Below, piece after piece: positions 1 through 13,200 of a stretch of 64,000 nucleotides of DNA. The position numbers and the translations under genes are program-made. How positions within the stretch are numbered: position 1 is the stretch's first letter; every line of letters begins with the position of its first letter. Under the pieces are notes generated by a model, which was not told the DNA's origin, searched no databases, and saw nothing but the letters and a program-made list of their open reading frames with translations. Source of the stretch: Strongylocentrotus droebachiensis (lineage: Eukaryota > Echinodermata > Echinoidea > Camarodonta > Strongylocentrotidae). Where the stretch lies: positions 178,501 to 242,500 of the forward strand of contig JAVYIG010002386.1 of the NCBI GenBank assembly GCA_035222895.1, given 5' to 3'.

Positions 1-2233
1 TATCTGGCAATGTCGTTTTCCATCTTCAGCTTTTTTTTATAATGTTTTCTATTCCTCCATTATTTTGCTTCTTCGCCGGCAGCATATCTTCCTTGAGATT
101 AATTATTATAACATAATTATCCCTGATGATTTACACATTATACCTTATATTTATTATGTACTATGACCCTGTTTTTTCTTTTTTGGGGGGATGATAATCG
201 GTTAACAAGCAAATAACAACGCATACTTTCATATAACAAATCATAAATAGCTGTATAACGAGATCGCGCGAAACATATTTGCATGTTTTGGATGAACGAT
301 TGCAGAACCCTTTGACTGATAAAATATCTATATACTCTCTCAATCAATGTGAGTAAATTGCAGAGGTTATGGTTTTATAGTATTAAATGCAATGATGGAT
401 ACATAGATTTTGTAAGATAGAAAGTATTTTATTCCAAACGAATGAAGAGGTTGTTTCATTAATATACAGACGGTAACAGAACCAAAATAATTATTACGTA
501 TAAAAAGGTGGAGTAACTCACATGTCTTTTACAAGCAAACTAGGTTATAATTTGGGCAATATTGAACCTGATAACATCAACTGAACTTGATATAAAACGC
601 AAACAACCTAACACGTGACAATTCTTCTAAGCTAGGAAAAATAAGAGAACAAGATGCCGAAATACTAAATGTACCTGGCTTTCTGTAACTTAGTATTCGT
701 CCATATAAAACTACTTAACACGTACAACTCCAAAAGTTTTTCAGTAATACTTTTCAGATGCTTTAAGAGTAGACGGAGTTGAAATGAAGTATGACTGATC
801 AAAAGGAAATAATTATTTTAATTATACAATGAGATAAAGAATATTAACAACCTTTACCTGATCTGGTATGTTTGGTACATTAAGTTTTTTTTCCTGGGAT
901 CTAATCGTTCTTTTTTTTACACGCTGCAAAGCCTTGTAAGCCTTTCTTCGAACAGCTTGTACATTCTTTTCCCAACCATGGATAGTATAGTTTGTTTTTT
1001 GACGGGAGATATAATTTTGTTCTGGTTTCCTACCAAAGAAAATCTCGAAAGGAGATTTCCATCCAAGGACCTTTTTCGGGTCCTCGTTTAGGAGTTTTGT
1101 ATAAGAGGGAAGCTCTTTAACCCAGTTGATACCATTTTGTTTGTTTACAATAGAATATTTACATGATTAAGAAATCGTCGACGGTCAACGAACCATCGAA
1201 TCGGTCCCTCCTCTGTGTGTTATATATATGGACCATTTTGACTGATTCGTCAGTTCGTGTGACCGCCGACCAATCATTTATTTGTGACGTGTTGTATCCA
1301 CATATGTAATAATGTAATTTATTTTTTAAATGAAAAAAAAGAGGAATAAGATGATGGGCTTAGTTTCGAAGATTTGTTTAAATTTCTATTTCCTTTGAAA
1401 TAACCGGGTCTGGAGGAAAGACTACGCTCTATACTCAGGTTATTCCACAGGAATGAAATGGTGAGGTCTTAGTTTGAAGATTTTTTTTTTAAAATAACCG
1501 AGTCTGAAGTAAAGACTACGTTCTAATCCCATGCTTTATTACCGAGTCTTAATTTGGAAGATAGAGGGGTCTTAGTTTAAAAGGTTTTTTTGTTGTTTTG
1601 TTTTGTTTTGTTTTGTTTTTTGTTTGTTTTTTAACTTTTGAAAAACCGGGTCTGGAAGAAAGACTACGCTCAATACTTATGTTCTTCCATAGGAATAAGA
1701 TGATGGGGTCTTAGTTTTGAAGATTTTTAAAAAGTTTTGAAATAACCGGGTCTGGAAGAAAAACTACGCTCTAAACCCATGCTTTATTACCGGGTCTTAG
1801 TTTGGAAGATGGTGGGGTCTTAGTTTTGAAGATTTTTTAATTTTTTTGAAATAACCGGGTCTGGAGCAAAGACTGCGCGCTATACCCATGCTTTATTACA
1901 GGGTTTTAGTTTTAAATTCGACAAAATATCCCTTCAAATTTATTACATTTGCGGGTAAAGTCATTATTACATTTGTGGGTGATTCAAAATATCACTTAAA
2001 ATTTATTACATTTGTGGGTAAAGTCATTATTACATTTGTGGGTGATTCAAAATATCACTTAAAATTTATTACATTTGTGGGTAAAGTCATTATTACATTT
2101 GTGGGTGAAATTATTACATTTGTGGGTAAAGTGTTATTACATTTGTGGGTGTTGTTACATTTGTGGGTAAAGTGTTATTACATTTGTGGGCGTTATTACA
2201 TTTGTGGGCATTATTACATTTGAGGGTGTAACA
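1..2233. mobile_element. TU-like foldback transposon, copy 1 (right half, cut by window edge)
   Basis: This stretch is nearly identical to 31613-33762 and carries the right part of the same element. Positions 1 to about 1178 are internal sequence. About 1179-2233 is the right inverted arm, whose outer part (about 1930-2225) is a tandem array of the 15-bp unit ATTACATTTGTGGGT with variable spacers. The end is GGGTGTAACA, directly followed by a C-tract. The arm is about 80 bp longer than in copy 2 because of extra outer tandem units, including one about 62-bp repeat. Family knowledge: sea-urchin TU elements have long inverted repeats with an outer domain of about 15-bp tandem repeats. The left half is outside the window. 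High similarity between copies suggests recent movement. Confidence 0.85.
865..1135 (-). pseudogene. rve-integrase-like fragment inside the foldback element (fossil)
   Basis: Read on the minus strand, the internal region next to the right arm gives a stretch with the motif GWKSPFEIFFGRK, preceded by NWVKELPSY. This resembles the C-terminal side of rve (DDE) integrase cores of the KRBA2/Ginger type. Only a fragment is present, no catalytic core is seen, and it does not look whole. The same piece is in copy 2. Whether it came from a Ginger-like DNA transposon or an LTR-type element cannot be told by eye. Confidence 0.5.
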
Positions 2234-2897
2234 CCCCCCCCCCCCATCCCCCCCCCCAAGCTCAAATGTTATGTACATTTTGATATTTCAAGGAGCAAAA
2301 TTGTCCTATGCATTAAAGACCACACTGTCTCAGGAGATCCCTTGATTTGCCAGATCACCATGACTACAGCTTTCATCAAACGTACACAATCACATTTGTA
2401 ATTCAACAATACTTGTTTACTAATCGGACACCAAATGACCACATTCCTTGGTCTTGATAAGTGGATACAGAAAAATGACATGCACCTCATTATTGCCACT
2501 GTTTTTTGTTTTTTTTTACCTATGTAGCCAATTAAAGAATGAATAATTATTTTCTTACCTCTTTTCATGAAATGATTGTGACAATATTATTTATTCTTGA
2601 TTAATAAAGTGTAACTTCTCAGCACGTTATTGATCAATATTCTTTGACTATTAAGAATGAGAAATAAAATCTGAAAAGATATAACATTTATCTTAAACAA
2701 TGAATCACATTGTCACAATCGCATTATGAAAATAGGAACAAAAGTGATTCCAACTTTATGGTCAATAGTCTATCAGTTAATTGTCTTATTGTTTGTATTT
2801 TATACAACGCCTACTAAGATTCTTGCAACCTCATTGGTCAATTCTTGATCACATGACATGCGCTAAAAGTACCATTGAACGGCATCATTCTCCAGCC
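2234..2897. other. Intergenic/intronic stretch, C-tract then unremarkable AT-rich DNA
   Basis: An interrupted C-tract (2233-2258) lies directly at the end of the foldback element. The rest shows no exon-like sequence and no convincing open frame. Confidence 0.5.
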
Positions 2898-3019
2898 GTG
2901 CAATTCCGTTTGATCCTTTCGCACCATTGCACTCTGACGTCACTAACGATGTACAAAGTATATGGTGAGCTAAGTGACGTCAGAGTGCAATGGTGCGAAA
3001 GGATCAAACGAAATTGCAC
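2898..3019. repeat. Palindromic MITE-like element
   Basis: Arms 2898-2944 and 2973-3019 (47 bp each) are near-perfect inverted repeats around a 28-bp loop. Each arm contains TGACGTCA, the CRE palindrome. Coding potential is absent; open frames here come from the symmetry. Class is unknown. Confidence 0.75.
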
Positions 3020-3187
3020 TCCGCGTCACATTAAACATAAAGGTTGGTACGCGCGTGGTTTGCTGCCTGCTTAATAGTGCGCGCTCACTATCAGCAATTT
3101 CATCAATTGAAAACAAACAAAAAATCGCTGAGATTTAGGCCTAGGAAAACTGTTTTAAGCCCGTTAACGTCCGAGGTGTTGTATAAA

Positions 3188-3353
3188 ACAAATAGTGAAT
3201 GGTCTTTATTCGTGCAATGGAACAATATTTTGCATTCGGTGAAAGATGAGACGCTCCATTCAACTCGGCTGCGCCTCGTTGAATATAGCGTCTCTGATCT
3301 TTCACCTCGTGCAAAATCTTGTACCATTGCACTCATGACCATTCACTATTTGT
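3188..3353. repeat. Palindromic MITE-like element with TAGTGAATGG ends
   Basis: Terminal inverted repeats ACAAATAGTGAATGG and CCATTCACTATTTGT bound a 166-bp element whose halves pair over most of their length (GGTGAAAGATGAGACGC pairs with the right half). The target duplication is unclear. Confidence 0.7.
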
Positions 3354-3629
3354 ATAATATTTCACATAATATCATATTGTTTATCAAAAAATTGAGGATT
3401 TCAATAACACCATGTGGTAGCCTTACAGAAAAGGCTGCTGATATATTCCCTCACAAAAAGAACCCGCTTATGGGGTTATAGGCTAAACAGGAATACTGGA
3501 AGAAGTATATAGGAAATGGACGAATAGGAAGAGATGATAATGGAATGAAATTTTACTAAACACTTTCACGATACTATTTTTGATACTAAAATCTTTCATT
3601 GGTTGGGGGTAATAACATGTATGGACACC

Positions 3630-3812
3630 ACAGCGGATAAGATGATGCCCATACTATTGACTTTGAAACACACTTCTGATCATGAAAGGTGAAATAATCC
3701 ATCAGGATAAAAAGGAATAATCCTTTCCTGCATGGGAACTCTGGCTATTCAATATTGTCACCTATCTTTGCTCCAGTGATCTCAAGGCAGCAGACAGCAA
3801 GAAACTGTGTAA
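3630..3812 (+). repeat. Dispersed repeat, copy 1
   Basis: Shares a colinear stretch with 50878-51034, for example TTGACTTTGAAACACACTTC, GGTGAAATAATCCAT and CTCTGGCTATTCA, then CGAGGCAGCAGACAGCAA-like sequence. Same orientation. Class unknown; no coding signal. Confidence 0.6.
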
Positions 3813-3937
3813 ATAATCGCTAGTTGGCTTGAGAAAGTCCACAGGGTTGGATGAAAGTCTGACTACTAAAATTGGAGGTTAGTAGAAACTTAAAATTTAC
3901 ATGAGACTATTTCTTTTTGGTTTTTGTTTATATTCAG

Positions 3938-4030
3938 ATAGGTGACAATGGAGTTATTTCTTTCGATGACGCAGTTTCCGAAGAGTCAGATTTAGCCAGA
4001 AACAGAAATTTGCCGTATTACTACGACGTT
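3938..4030 (+). CDS. Mesh-like gene 1, NIDO exon (IGDNGVISF)
   Basis: Acceptor TATTCAG and donor GTAAGTAG bound 31 codons in phase 0. It begins IGDNGVISF, which aligns with VNDNGVLSF in the paralogue exon at 59112-59201. This is the second strand region of a NIDO domain. Confidence 0.85.
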
Positions 4031-7000
4031 GTAAGTAGATCTTCAACTGTTAAACATGTATGTTAAAGACGTTGAAATAAAAATCAATGTTTAGCTTAAA
4101 AATAACTATTTGTTTAAAACCGCGACGGAGGAATTTCAAAATGAATTATTTGTTTATGTATATATATATATACAATGTATAGATATCTATATATTTTCAT
4201 ATGTAACTACATATAATGATAATAATGATACTCAAAACAGTTGAAATAGAAATACGTATAGAAATATGTAACTTCATAATGATAATAATGATACTCAAAA
4301 CAGTTAAAATAGATATACTTATCAGTCAAATTATTTACATTTACACGTTTCAATTTATTTCGTCAGATAGTGAATAAAAAAGTCATATTTTGCTTTAAAA
4401 AACCTCTTGATATGGAATAAATATGTCCTTTGACACTTTTGATTGTGTTAATTCCTCACCTGGTTACAATCATAGTTACAAACAACCTCCGCTATAAAGC
4501 GGGGGAGCGGGGGGGGGGGGGGAGTGGTCTCACATTTCAAGTTGTTTGTTTGGTCCAAAAAACTGTCTGACAACCAAATAAATAAGAAAAATGAATTCGA
4601 CTTTCCCCAAATTGAATGAAAAATATCCGACAAGCACATACACAAAATATATCGGGACTATTAATAAATAACAAATTATACTAAGTTCACGGCTACTTTT
4701 AAAGCGTGCCTCTATTAAAATCTCTGACAAAAAAAAAGACAAAAAAGTATAGACTAGAGAAAACGTTTACCAATTTCTCCTTAAAAAGGACGGCGACGGG
4801 CAAATTGAGGACCCGGATACAATCTTTGCATTTTGGGCCGATGTGGATATAACAGGTGACGGAGGTAACGTATATTACCGCGTAACAACCAGCACTGCAA
4901 CACTCGACCAAGCGACTGCAGACGTCCAAACTTACTTCCGGAGCAATGTCGACTTTAGAGCTCAAGTCGTCATTGTGGTCACGTGGGACCAGGTCTCGTT
5001 CTTCGATCAAACAGGTGCCTCGGATCCAGTAAGTTTCATTTCCATTTTTTTAAAATAATAAATCAATTTACTTAATGCATTTATTAATCTACTTATTTAT
5101 TCATTAATTTGGTATCAATTCATGTTTATTTAATTATCTATCTATTTACCTATTTTAGTTATGAATTAATTAATCTATTTTTGTGTATATATTTATTCAT
5201 GTATTAATCAATTAATCAATTTATTTATTTATTTTTGGGGTGCCAGTCCAAAGTCAATTTTTAAGGGCGCACTATTTCCGACAATTTGCGAGGAATAATT
5301 TTGCCCAGAATGCTCTTTCCTGTAGGTTACTGGTTTAAGATTTGTTTTTCAACTTTTTCATACCGTCCCGTTTTATTCCTCAGATAAAGACATTTCAGGA
5401 GATTGAATCTAATATTTCTTTTGCTCCCTCTTCTAAAACCACTTTGAAATATTTGATGATCAAGTGTACAAATTATTCTTCGAACGTTTATGTATTAACA
5501 ATGTTCACATACCCAATAATGCAACAAAATGTAATGCTTTTGACAATGTAATCTCTTTATGCACATAATAATGGTACTCAGCAATTCAGTCTTTTGACTG
5601 CTAATGTGAATGATTTTTATTTCGAACTTTTGTTGTGACTCGAATAAATCATTCATTAAATCTCTCAATATACAGCTCACACTTTCTCTTTTCCCTATCT
5701 CGTTCTACCCCTAAAGCGAAATACATTTCAGGCGGTCCTTATTCACGACGGGCAGGAATCTTTCGTCCTGCTTAACTATGGATCTATCACTTGGGTCGTT
5801 GGGACAAGGATGGATGGAGATCCCAATACTGGTCTCTACACTGATACAAAAATAGGCATTGCAATCGTAAGTAGGCGCTACTAGACGCACTTTTGACTGG
5901 AGCATGGTTAAAGCAATTGTTCCCAGGTTATGTCGAAGTTATGCTACGGTCACAATGGTTCGTACGAACGATACTTTCGTACGAATCTCCCTGTTTTTCC
6001 ATTGTCTTCCCGAATTTCCATTGTCTGAAAATCGTTCGTACGGCGTTCGTAGTAGTTCGTAATTGCATTTGTGACCGAGGCTTTATGTTGTACCCCTAGA
6101 CATTAGGTTTTAATTTGTAGAGGAAAAGAAAAACAATCAAATGGTGCATGGACATGTTTGAGATAAATAGATTTGATTTATATCCGTTTAAATATAACCA
6201 TATACAATAAACAAAAATATACATTCAATAATTGCTTTTAGACAATGTAATACGTACGTTTGTAAAAAAAAAGATAAAAAAAAGATGAAACGTAAATATT
6301 GAAGAAGTGAAATTGATGACCTTTCATGGTGGTCCATTCGCTTGACTTTCAAACGTAGGGTTGAGGGTTCGAGTCCCAGCCCGGCACTAACGGCTTTTTA
6401 AAATCAAGATATCGATAAATATTTACCACTCTACACCAATGTAAAGTCAACCTAAGGCCATTTCAATGGCACTGTACAACACATTTTGACAGGTGCGAAT
6501 ATTACAATGACATACTATGTAATCCTAACATAATTTCTGTGAGATATACAAAAGAGTATTCCAACTGAACTTGAGTTCGTTTTTCAAAAGTAGTTGCGAT
6601 CGTTATGGGTACCTGGCAAGTGCGGGGGTAATAATGACTGCAGAACCCTCAGTAAAAAAAGGACCATGTTTCAGAAAACTTGTTTTCAATAACGAATGCT
6701 CAATTTCTATGACAAATTTGCTCTCAACCAATTAACAGTCACGATTTCAGTAGCTTACAGCAGTCATTGTAACTTTTTATTGATAAGAAGTCGATCCTGA
6801 AGGGGCTTCTCTGGGAAAACAAAAGTAGTATTAAATAATGTAAACTGGGCGATTTCGATTTCTTCATTAGGTTGGTTTTCTAATGGGTGACGGTCAGATT
6901 GTAAACAACTTCGCCTACAATCAAGATACCCTGCTGTCATTGAGCACAGACACTAACGTCGACGTTATAGGAGTGTATGCCTACAAGGTTGACGGTAATT

Positions 7001-7074
7001 CGTTAATCGATCCGGTCTGCAAAACTGAACCTGGAGCAGGTAAACCGATGAAGAGATACTACTTGTATTACATG

Positions 7075-7125
<51 letters not shown>

Positions 7126-7204
7126 TACTTCTACTATTTCTACTACTAATGATAGTGATAATGATGATAATGATAATAATAACAAATAATGATAATATCA
7201 ATGA

Positions 7205-7237
<33 letters not shown>

Positions 7238-10200
7238 TACTACCTCTACTACTACTACTACTACTATTACTACTACAACTTCTACTACTAATGATAGTGA
7301 GAATGATGATAATAATAATAACACATGATGAATATATCAAAGATACTACTACTACTCATACTGAAAATAATAATAATAACAACAATAATAATAATAATGA
7401 TAATAATACTGCTAATAATAGTGATAATGATAATAACGTGTCAATTTAGACGGTTGAGGCGGTATATACCTGAGCATTCACCTATCATTCCTCAACTTCT
7501 TCCAGAGTTGTCCATCACACCAGCCCGGTGTGGAATGATGGGAGGCGAAAAAATCTACCTCTACGGACCATGCTGGGCGGTCGAGAAAGTTCAGACCTGT
7601 GTCTTCTCTTATGGCGGAGAGATCATTCAGCAAGTCAACGCTACAGTCCTCAACACCAATGAAGCCTACTGTGTCCCAGATCCTTTCTTTCTCGTTGGTG
7701 AAGTCACCATCACGGTGGTAAAGGCAGGCGACGAACTCGCGAACTCGCCCTCAACAATCTACTCCCTCAGTAAGTATCAAAGGGAATTTCCAGTGCTGTG
7801 CATGAAAGCCACATTATACGGTAGTAGTCGGTGTCCATGCTTATTGCATCATAATTCGCTGACACCAGGTTTGCTTGAATTATCAATTGATATTTTTTTT
7901 GCGTGCACAGGTCTTTCAGACAGCGAACCTGCTGTCCTACTATACAGAAAATACCTAAGCTTTTTGCCTTAATCTCTCAAGGGTGGGGAAAACTGTGTTA
8001 TGATGAGAATTCCTTCTTGCGGTAGGTTCAGGGCACAGTGCTTTACACAAGACCTGTCGGTCGGGAAAGTGAAGTCCACTCTTGGTGATTGACAATACCT
8101 TTTATTGGGTACACACCCGAATTGTGTCACATACCCGTGAGATTCAACTACAATGAGCCTTTAACCCTTTGCTTCCGGGCACTGGGTGATCCCTGTATAA
8201 TACGAATGGGCATTAGGCCTAGAGATAATTCAGTAGTTAGCTACAGTCTGACAGGGTAAGTTTAATTCAGGGGAACGTGATCAATTTTTTAAAGCTAATT
8301 CTTTGTTTCATGTTAGCAAAGAAGCAAATGACAAAAGAGGGTTTTCCCCTAAAAAAATATTACTCTCCAAAGCTCTCATGCTGAAAAGCTGAACTGTTTG
8401 GATCAAACTTTCATGCCACATTTGTTGTAGTTTTACATTCTGTGCGAAGTGCATTTGACTTTCAGCATGATTAACTCCATCGCCTACAACTCTGATTATT
8501 CCAGAACCTTAAAACTTCCATCAGTATTTACCACCGTACATCAGTTAACTTTCCCGTTTGTTTCCAGGCAGCGTTATTCACAAAACAACGGAATGACCAG
8601 AACTCAACACCTAACAAACCATTCTGCATTTCAAGTCTTTCCTATCTTGTTGCTTAGAGCCATTATTTTGAGAAATTGATTAAACCCATGGCAAGTTTTC
8701 TAAATGGAAAAAAATAGTTGAAAGGAAGACCTTGTACAGGGCTCTTAGATGATATCTTAGCAGAAGTTGGGACCTTTGGGAAATTGGAGTAGGAGATTAA
8801 AAAAGGGAAGATGTGGGCTCGTAGGATGCAACTTGGAAAGACACCTGATAGAAATAGATTATTTCATGCCAACCGAAACTGCCAGTTGAGAGGTCACCAT
8901 TTAGGGAGACGTGCACAAACATTTTTGATGAGTCTTCAAGTCATCCAGGTTTCGCCATGCGGACACCATCCCAAATTAATCTCCTACAAAGTAACCATAT
9001 TGTTTCCACCTTTTGTTTGTAGTTGAAAGTGGGAGAGTCACTCCAACTGTCACTAGGCGAAACTCTGGTACTTCCTCGTGGGACAAAGCCGGAAACTCCC
9101 TACAAATCACTTGGGACGTAGATCAAGAAAGCTTTGGACCCTCCGACAGCGCCCTCTCGATAACTGTTCTAGCATACCGCGAGGACAACCCTGGGCCACG
9201 ATGGGTAAACGTATACATGATAACAAACGCCACTGCAGATGATGGCTCGTTTACGTTCACTCCAACGGCACAGGTGGACGTGACAGAGGCGAATGCATTC
9301 GGTGTCATTCGAATTACCGGGATGGATAACGGGTAGGTCGCACTATGGAATGACCGCAGGTCTACTGTTTGGCCGCACAAAGAGGGAAACCCTTTTGTCC
9401 GATGAAGGTCACACTTCCCTACAATCGAAGGTCCCAAAGTCAAATACATAGGACGACCTTTATGTACGGCAATTTACCCCCCCCCCCCCATTTTTCTGGT
9501 GTAGGTCATCCCATTCATACAATGTGGTCCAGGGGAGATTTAATATATATATATATTTGGTCTAACCAGAAGTAACCCCTTATGCCTGCACAAAATCGTT
9601 CTAACATCGTTGTATTTGTACTCCTCCTTCGAAAATGGAAATGTATGAAAAGTATTGAGTAGTGCGACGAGAATAATCTTATTTTTCGTTTCGAAAAGTA
9701 GCCATTTGAAGGAAGAAAAACACTTTGAGGCTCAAGAACTGAGCCATATGAAACGATACAATTCTTTGATAATGATGCAATGTATATGTTCACTATTAAA
9801 GAAGTATAAACATCATTTAATAATTGCAATATTTATGTTCTACCGATTTTGGTAATGCACTGCTTTGTTTTGTTTATGGTTTATTATACATTTATATGTG
9901 ACACGAGAAAGTGGAAACAAATTTGAATCATTGAACCACTTAACCATCATACAAAAGACCAATGTGAATAATAATATTTACCATATTGTGCCCTTTAATC
10001 CTCCTGCTGACCGGATATTCCAACTGTTTTTGTATCCATACAGTCGTCAACGTGTTCTCTGGAGTGACATACATCCCCTTGGCTATCTATTGGAACAGTC
10101 TTACCAGGATGATTCTGTCCAGTGGGCCTCGGAGAAATGCAATGAGTGGATTACAGCAGACACCGCCAAGGGCGCCTTTCTTGATGTACGAAATAAAAAT

Positions 10201-13200
10201 TCATGTCAATTTGTCTCCTAATTTGACCGACCTACAACTCACGAGATCTAAAGAACCCTCGAAAAAGTTTTCAGAAGTCATACGAGACTGACTAGAGCGT
10301 CGCGTAGTTAGTAATGTCGGTATCTTAGGTTCTTGGCCTAATGGGATGTCGATCGCACACTGTAGCAGCTTTTACTTTCTTATATGTTCCTTTCATGTGT
10401 AGTACCCTATTTAACATTTGACTTGATCTATAAGAACTTTTGACGTATAAGGCGGGAATGGCTGAGGGAGATGGGTCTTTTTCTAAGAAATCATGTAAGT
10501 AGAAAGTGAGTCCAGGTTATGAAGGACAACAAATCGGAAGTTTTCCCATCTTCTTTATGCCAGTTTGGAAGAATATCATAGGAGCAATGACCCCTATAAG
10601 CATAATAGGGATGGCTCCTTAAAAAAAATAAAATACGTCGAGATAATTTTCATTTCTGATTTTGTGTATATATTTTGCATCTTTATGGTTGCTATGCCTT
10701 TTTGCATTCTTTCGTAATCGACAACAGGATTGACAATACCACTTAAAACATTTATTTTTTTATTTTGTATAAATTATGTAGGCCTATATATATTTTATTT
10801 CTGCTTCGTTACCTCGTAATGGAGGTTTTGTCCGTCCTTTGTTATCTTTAACTTACCCCAATCCTTATGACCATCTTGCTCTATCGTTTCCCCCTCAGAA
10901 CCTAACGGCTTGCCCATGCACCCTTGATCTACCCCAATCCTTATGGCCATCTTGCTCTATCCTTTCTCCCCTCAGAACCTTGCCCGTGCACCCTTGATCT
11001 ACCCCAATCCTTATGGCCATCTTGCTCTATCCTCCCCCCCCCCCCCCCTCAGAACCTTGCCCGTGCACCCTTGATCTACCCCAATCCTTATGGCCATCTT
11101 GCCCTATCCTTTCCCCCCTCAGAACCTTGCCCGTGCACCCTTGATCTACCCCAATCCTTATGACCATCTTGCTCTACCCTTTCCCCCCTCAGAACCTTGC
11201 CCGTGCACCCTTGATCTACCCCAATCCTTATGACCATCTTGCTCTATCCTTTCCCCCTCAGAACCTACCGGCTTGCCCGTGCACCCTTGACCAGGCTGAG
11301 CAGGACGTCGGGACCTTCATCACTGATCCATCGTGCTATCCAGATGGCGGAGTAGACACTTGCGCCGAGCACGAAGGAGCCATACACTGCCTCCTCAGCG
11401 CTTATGCAAGGTTAATAAGCCATGGGGAGTGTTTCACAAAGACTAAGATCGATTTTAAGCTGGAATTAACTATGGCAGGCTGTTCATTCCACTGTTTTCT
11501 CTCACAATTTAATGACATTGGTCTCTCAAGGGACGTACCAATCGTGTTCACAAATCTAAAGAATTTACATTTGTTTATAGTTCATTATTGTAGGAAAAAT
11601 ATTATCTAAAGATCAAAATTGAGAGACCAATGGCGAGAGCAACTAGTGGCATAAAGAGCCTGCCATAGTTAAGTCCAACTTAAAGTCGATCTTAGCCTTT
11701 GTGAAACACTCCCCAGATAATTCTATTTTGTCTCCCTTGCTTTGCCTGTCATCTACGTTTAGCTTTTCATCCCGATGCTCTACTTTTTTTCACTCTTCAT
11801 TTTCTTCCTTTTTCTTTCTTTTCCTTCATTTTCAATGCAGGTGCTTTTCTACTATTTCCTTTGCATTCCTTTCCTTCACTCTCCTTTTTTTCCTTTCGAT
11901 CACTGTGCCTTTCTTTCGTTTTTTTTTCTTTTCTTTGCTTTCTTGCCCTTTCTTACTTCAAATTTCCATTTCCCTGCAGTTCCATTTGCTTCCTTTCACT
12001 TCATTCCCCTTTCTATCCTTTCGTTTCCTTTCCTTCCCTTCTATATCAATTCCATTATATTTCTTTCTTTCTCTTTTATTTCATATCGTTTGATTACGTT
12101 TCATTTATAGTCCCTCGATTTCTCCTTTTCCTCATTTCATGTACCCTGGTCGTCATATTATTATCTTAATTTTTACTATTATCAATATTATTATTATTAT
12201 GATCGTTATTTGTTAGTTATTGAAATTATTAATATAATTAATATTATGTTCTGGTCTTAGCCCTAATACTATGTCTGGAACCGATTGCTGCTACGATGCT
12301 AACCGTCTCCTGATGAACTCCGGGGATACCATGTATGCCGGTATAGCCGGTCGGTCCCATGTTCGAGGTTCCAGCCCCTACATGGCGAGGAACCTAGTCC
12401 CGGAACTGTCCCATTGGTCTAATGACCTCATCGCCAAACACTTCTGTTGTGGCTGGGCTGGGGAGAAGGAATGCTTTGACTACATCGAATTGAGACCTAC
12501 CACCGATTGCGCCGCTTACGAACCCCCCAATAATGGTAGGTGACTCTCTTATAAGGGGTGGGTTTGGATTTAAGTTTCATTTTTTTAAATTGATTCACTG
12601 TTAAAAAACTTGTCTCAACTGAGGCCTACTTTTCAGCAGGGCCTTCTAGAATAGCTTGTAAGACATCCTAGTAAACCGAAAATCCGCAAGACAAATGGCT
12701 ACATAGATTGACAGCCTACAGGACCAACAGTTTGTGTCACTTACATCTCAGAAAAGCTTTGGAAGATCAATAAGGTCGCCGCGCCGGCTGTCGGTCTCGC
12801 AAACCACCACAACTAACTTTTCGAAACCTATTTTTGATGTTTCACGGTTAAAAAGGCTGCTTTCAGCTGAGATCTACTTTCCAGCAGGGCCTTCTAGAAT
12901 AGCTTGTAAGACATCATAGTCAACCGAAAAACCGCAAGACAAATGGCTACTTAGATTGACAGCCTACAGGACCAACAGTTTGTGTCACTTACATCTCAGA
13001 AAAGCTTTGGAAGATCAATAAGGTCGCCGCGTCGGCTGTCGGTCTCGCAAACCACCACAACTAACTTTTCGAAACCTTTTTTTTTTATGATTCACGGTTA
13101 AAAAGGCTGCTTTCAGCGGAGACCTACTTTCCAGCAGGGCCTTCTAGAATAGCTTGTAAGACATCCTAGTCAACCGAAAATCCGAAAGACCAATGGCTAC

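Noticed and set aside
138-347. 69-codon minus-strand frame conserved in both foldback copies (also 31746-31955)
   Set aside because: Conservation follows from near-identity of the copies; no known domain or splice context.
1888-2223. 111-codon frame with repeated ITFVGK motif, also at 33498-33752 and on the minus strand at 30609-30800
   Set aside because: It is the translated 15-bp tandem unit of the foldback arms, whose period is a multiple of three.
10924-11609. Two open frames with repeated [12 protein letters not shown]
   Set aside because: Translation of the exon-start minisatellite in a shifted frame; the real exon is 11262-11410.
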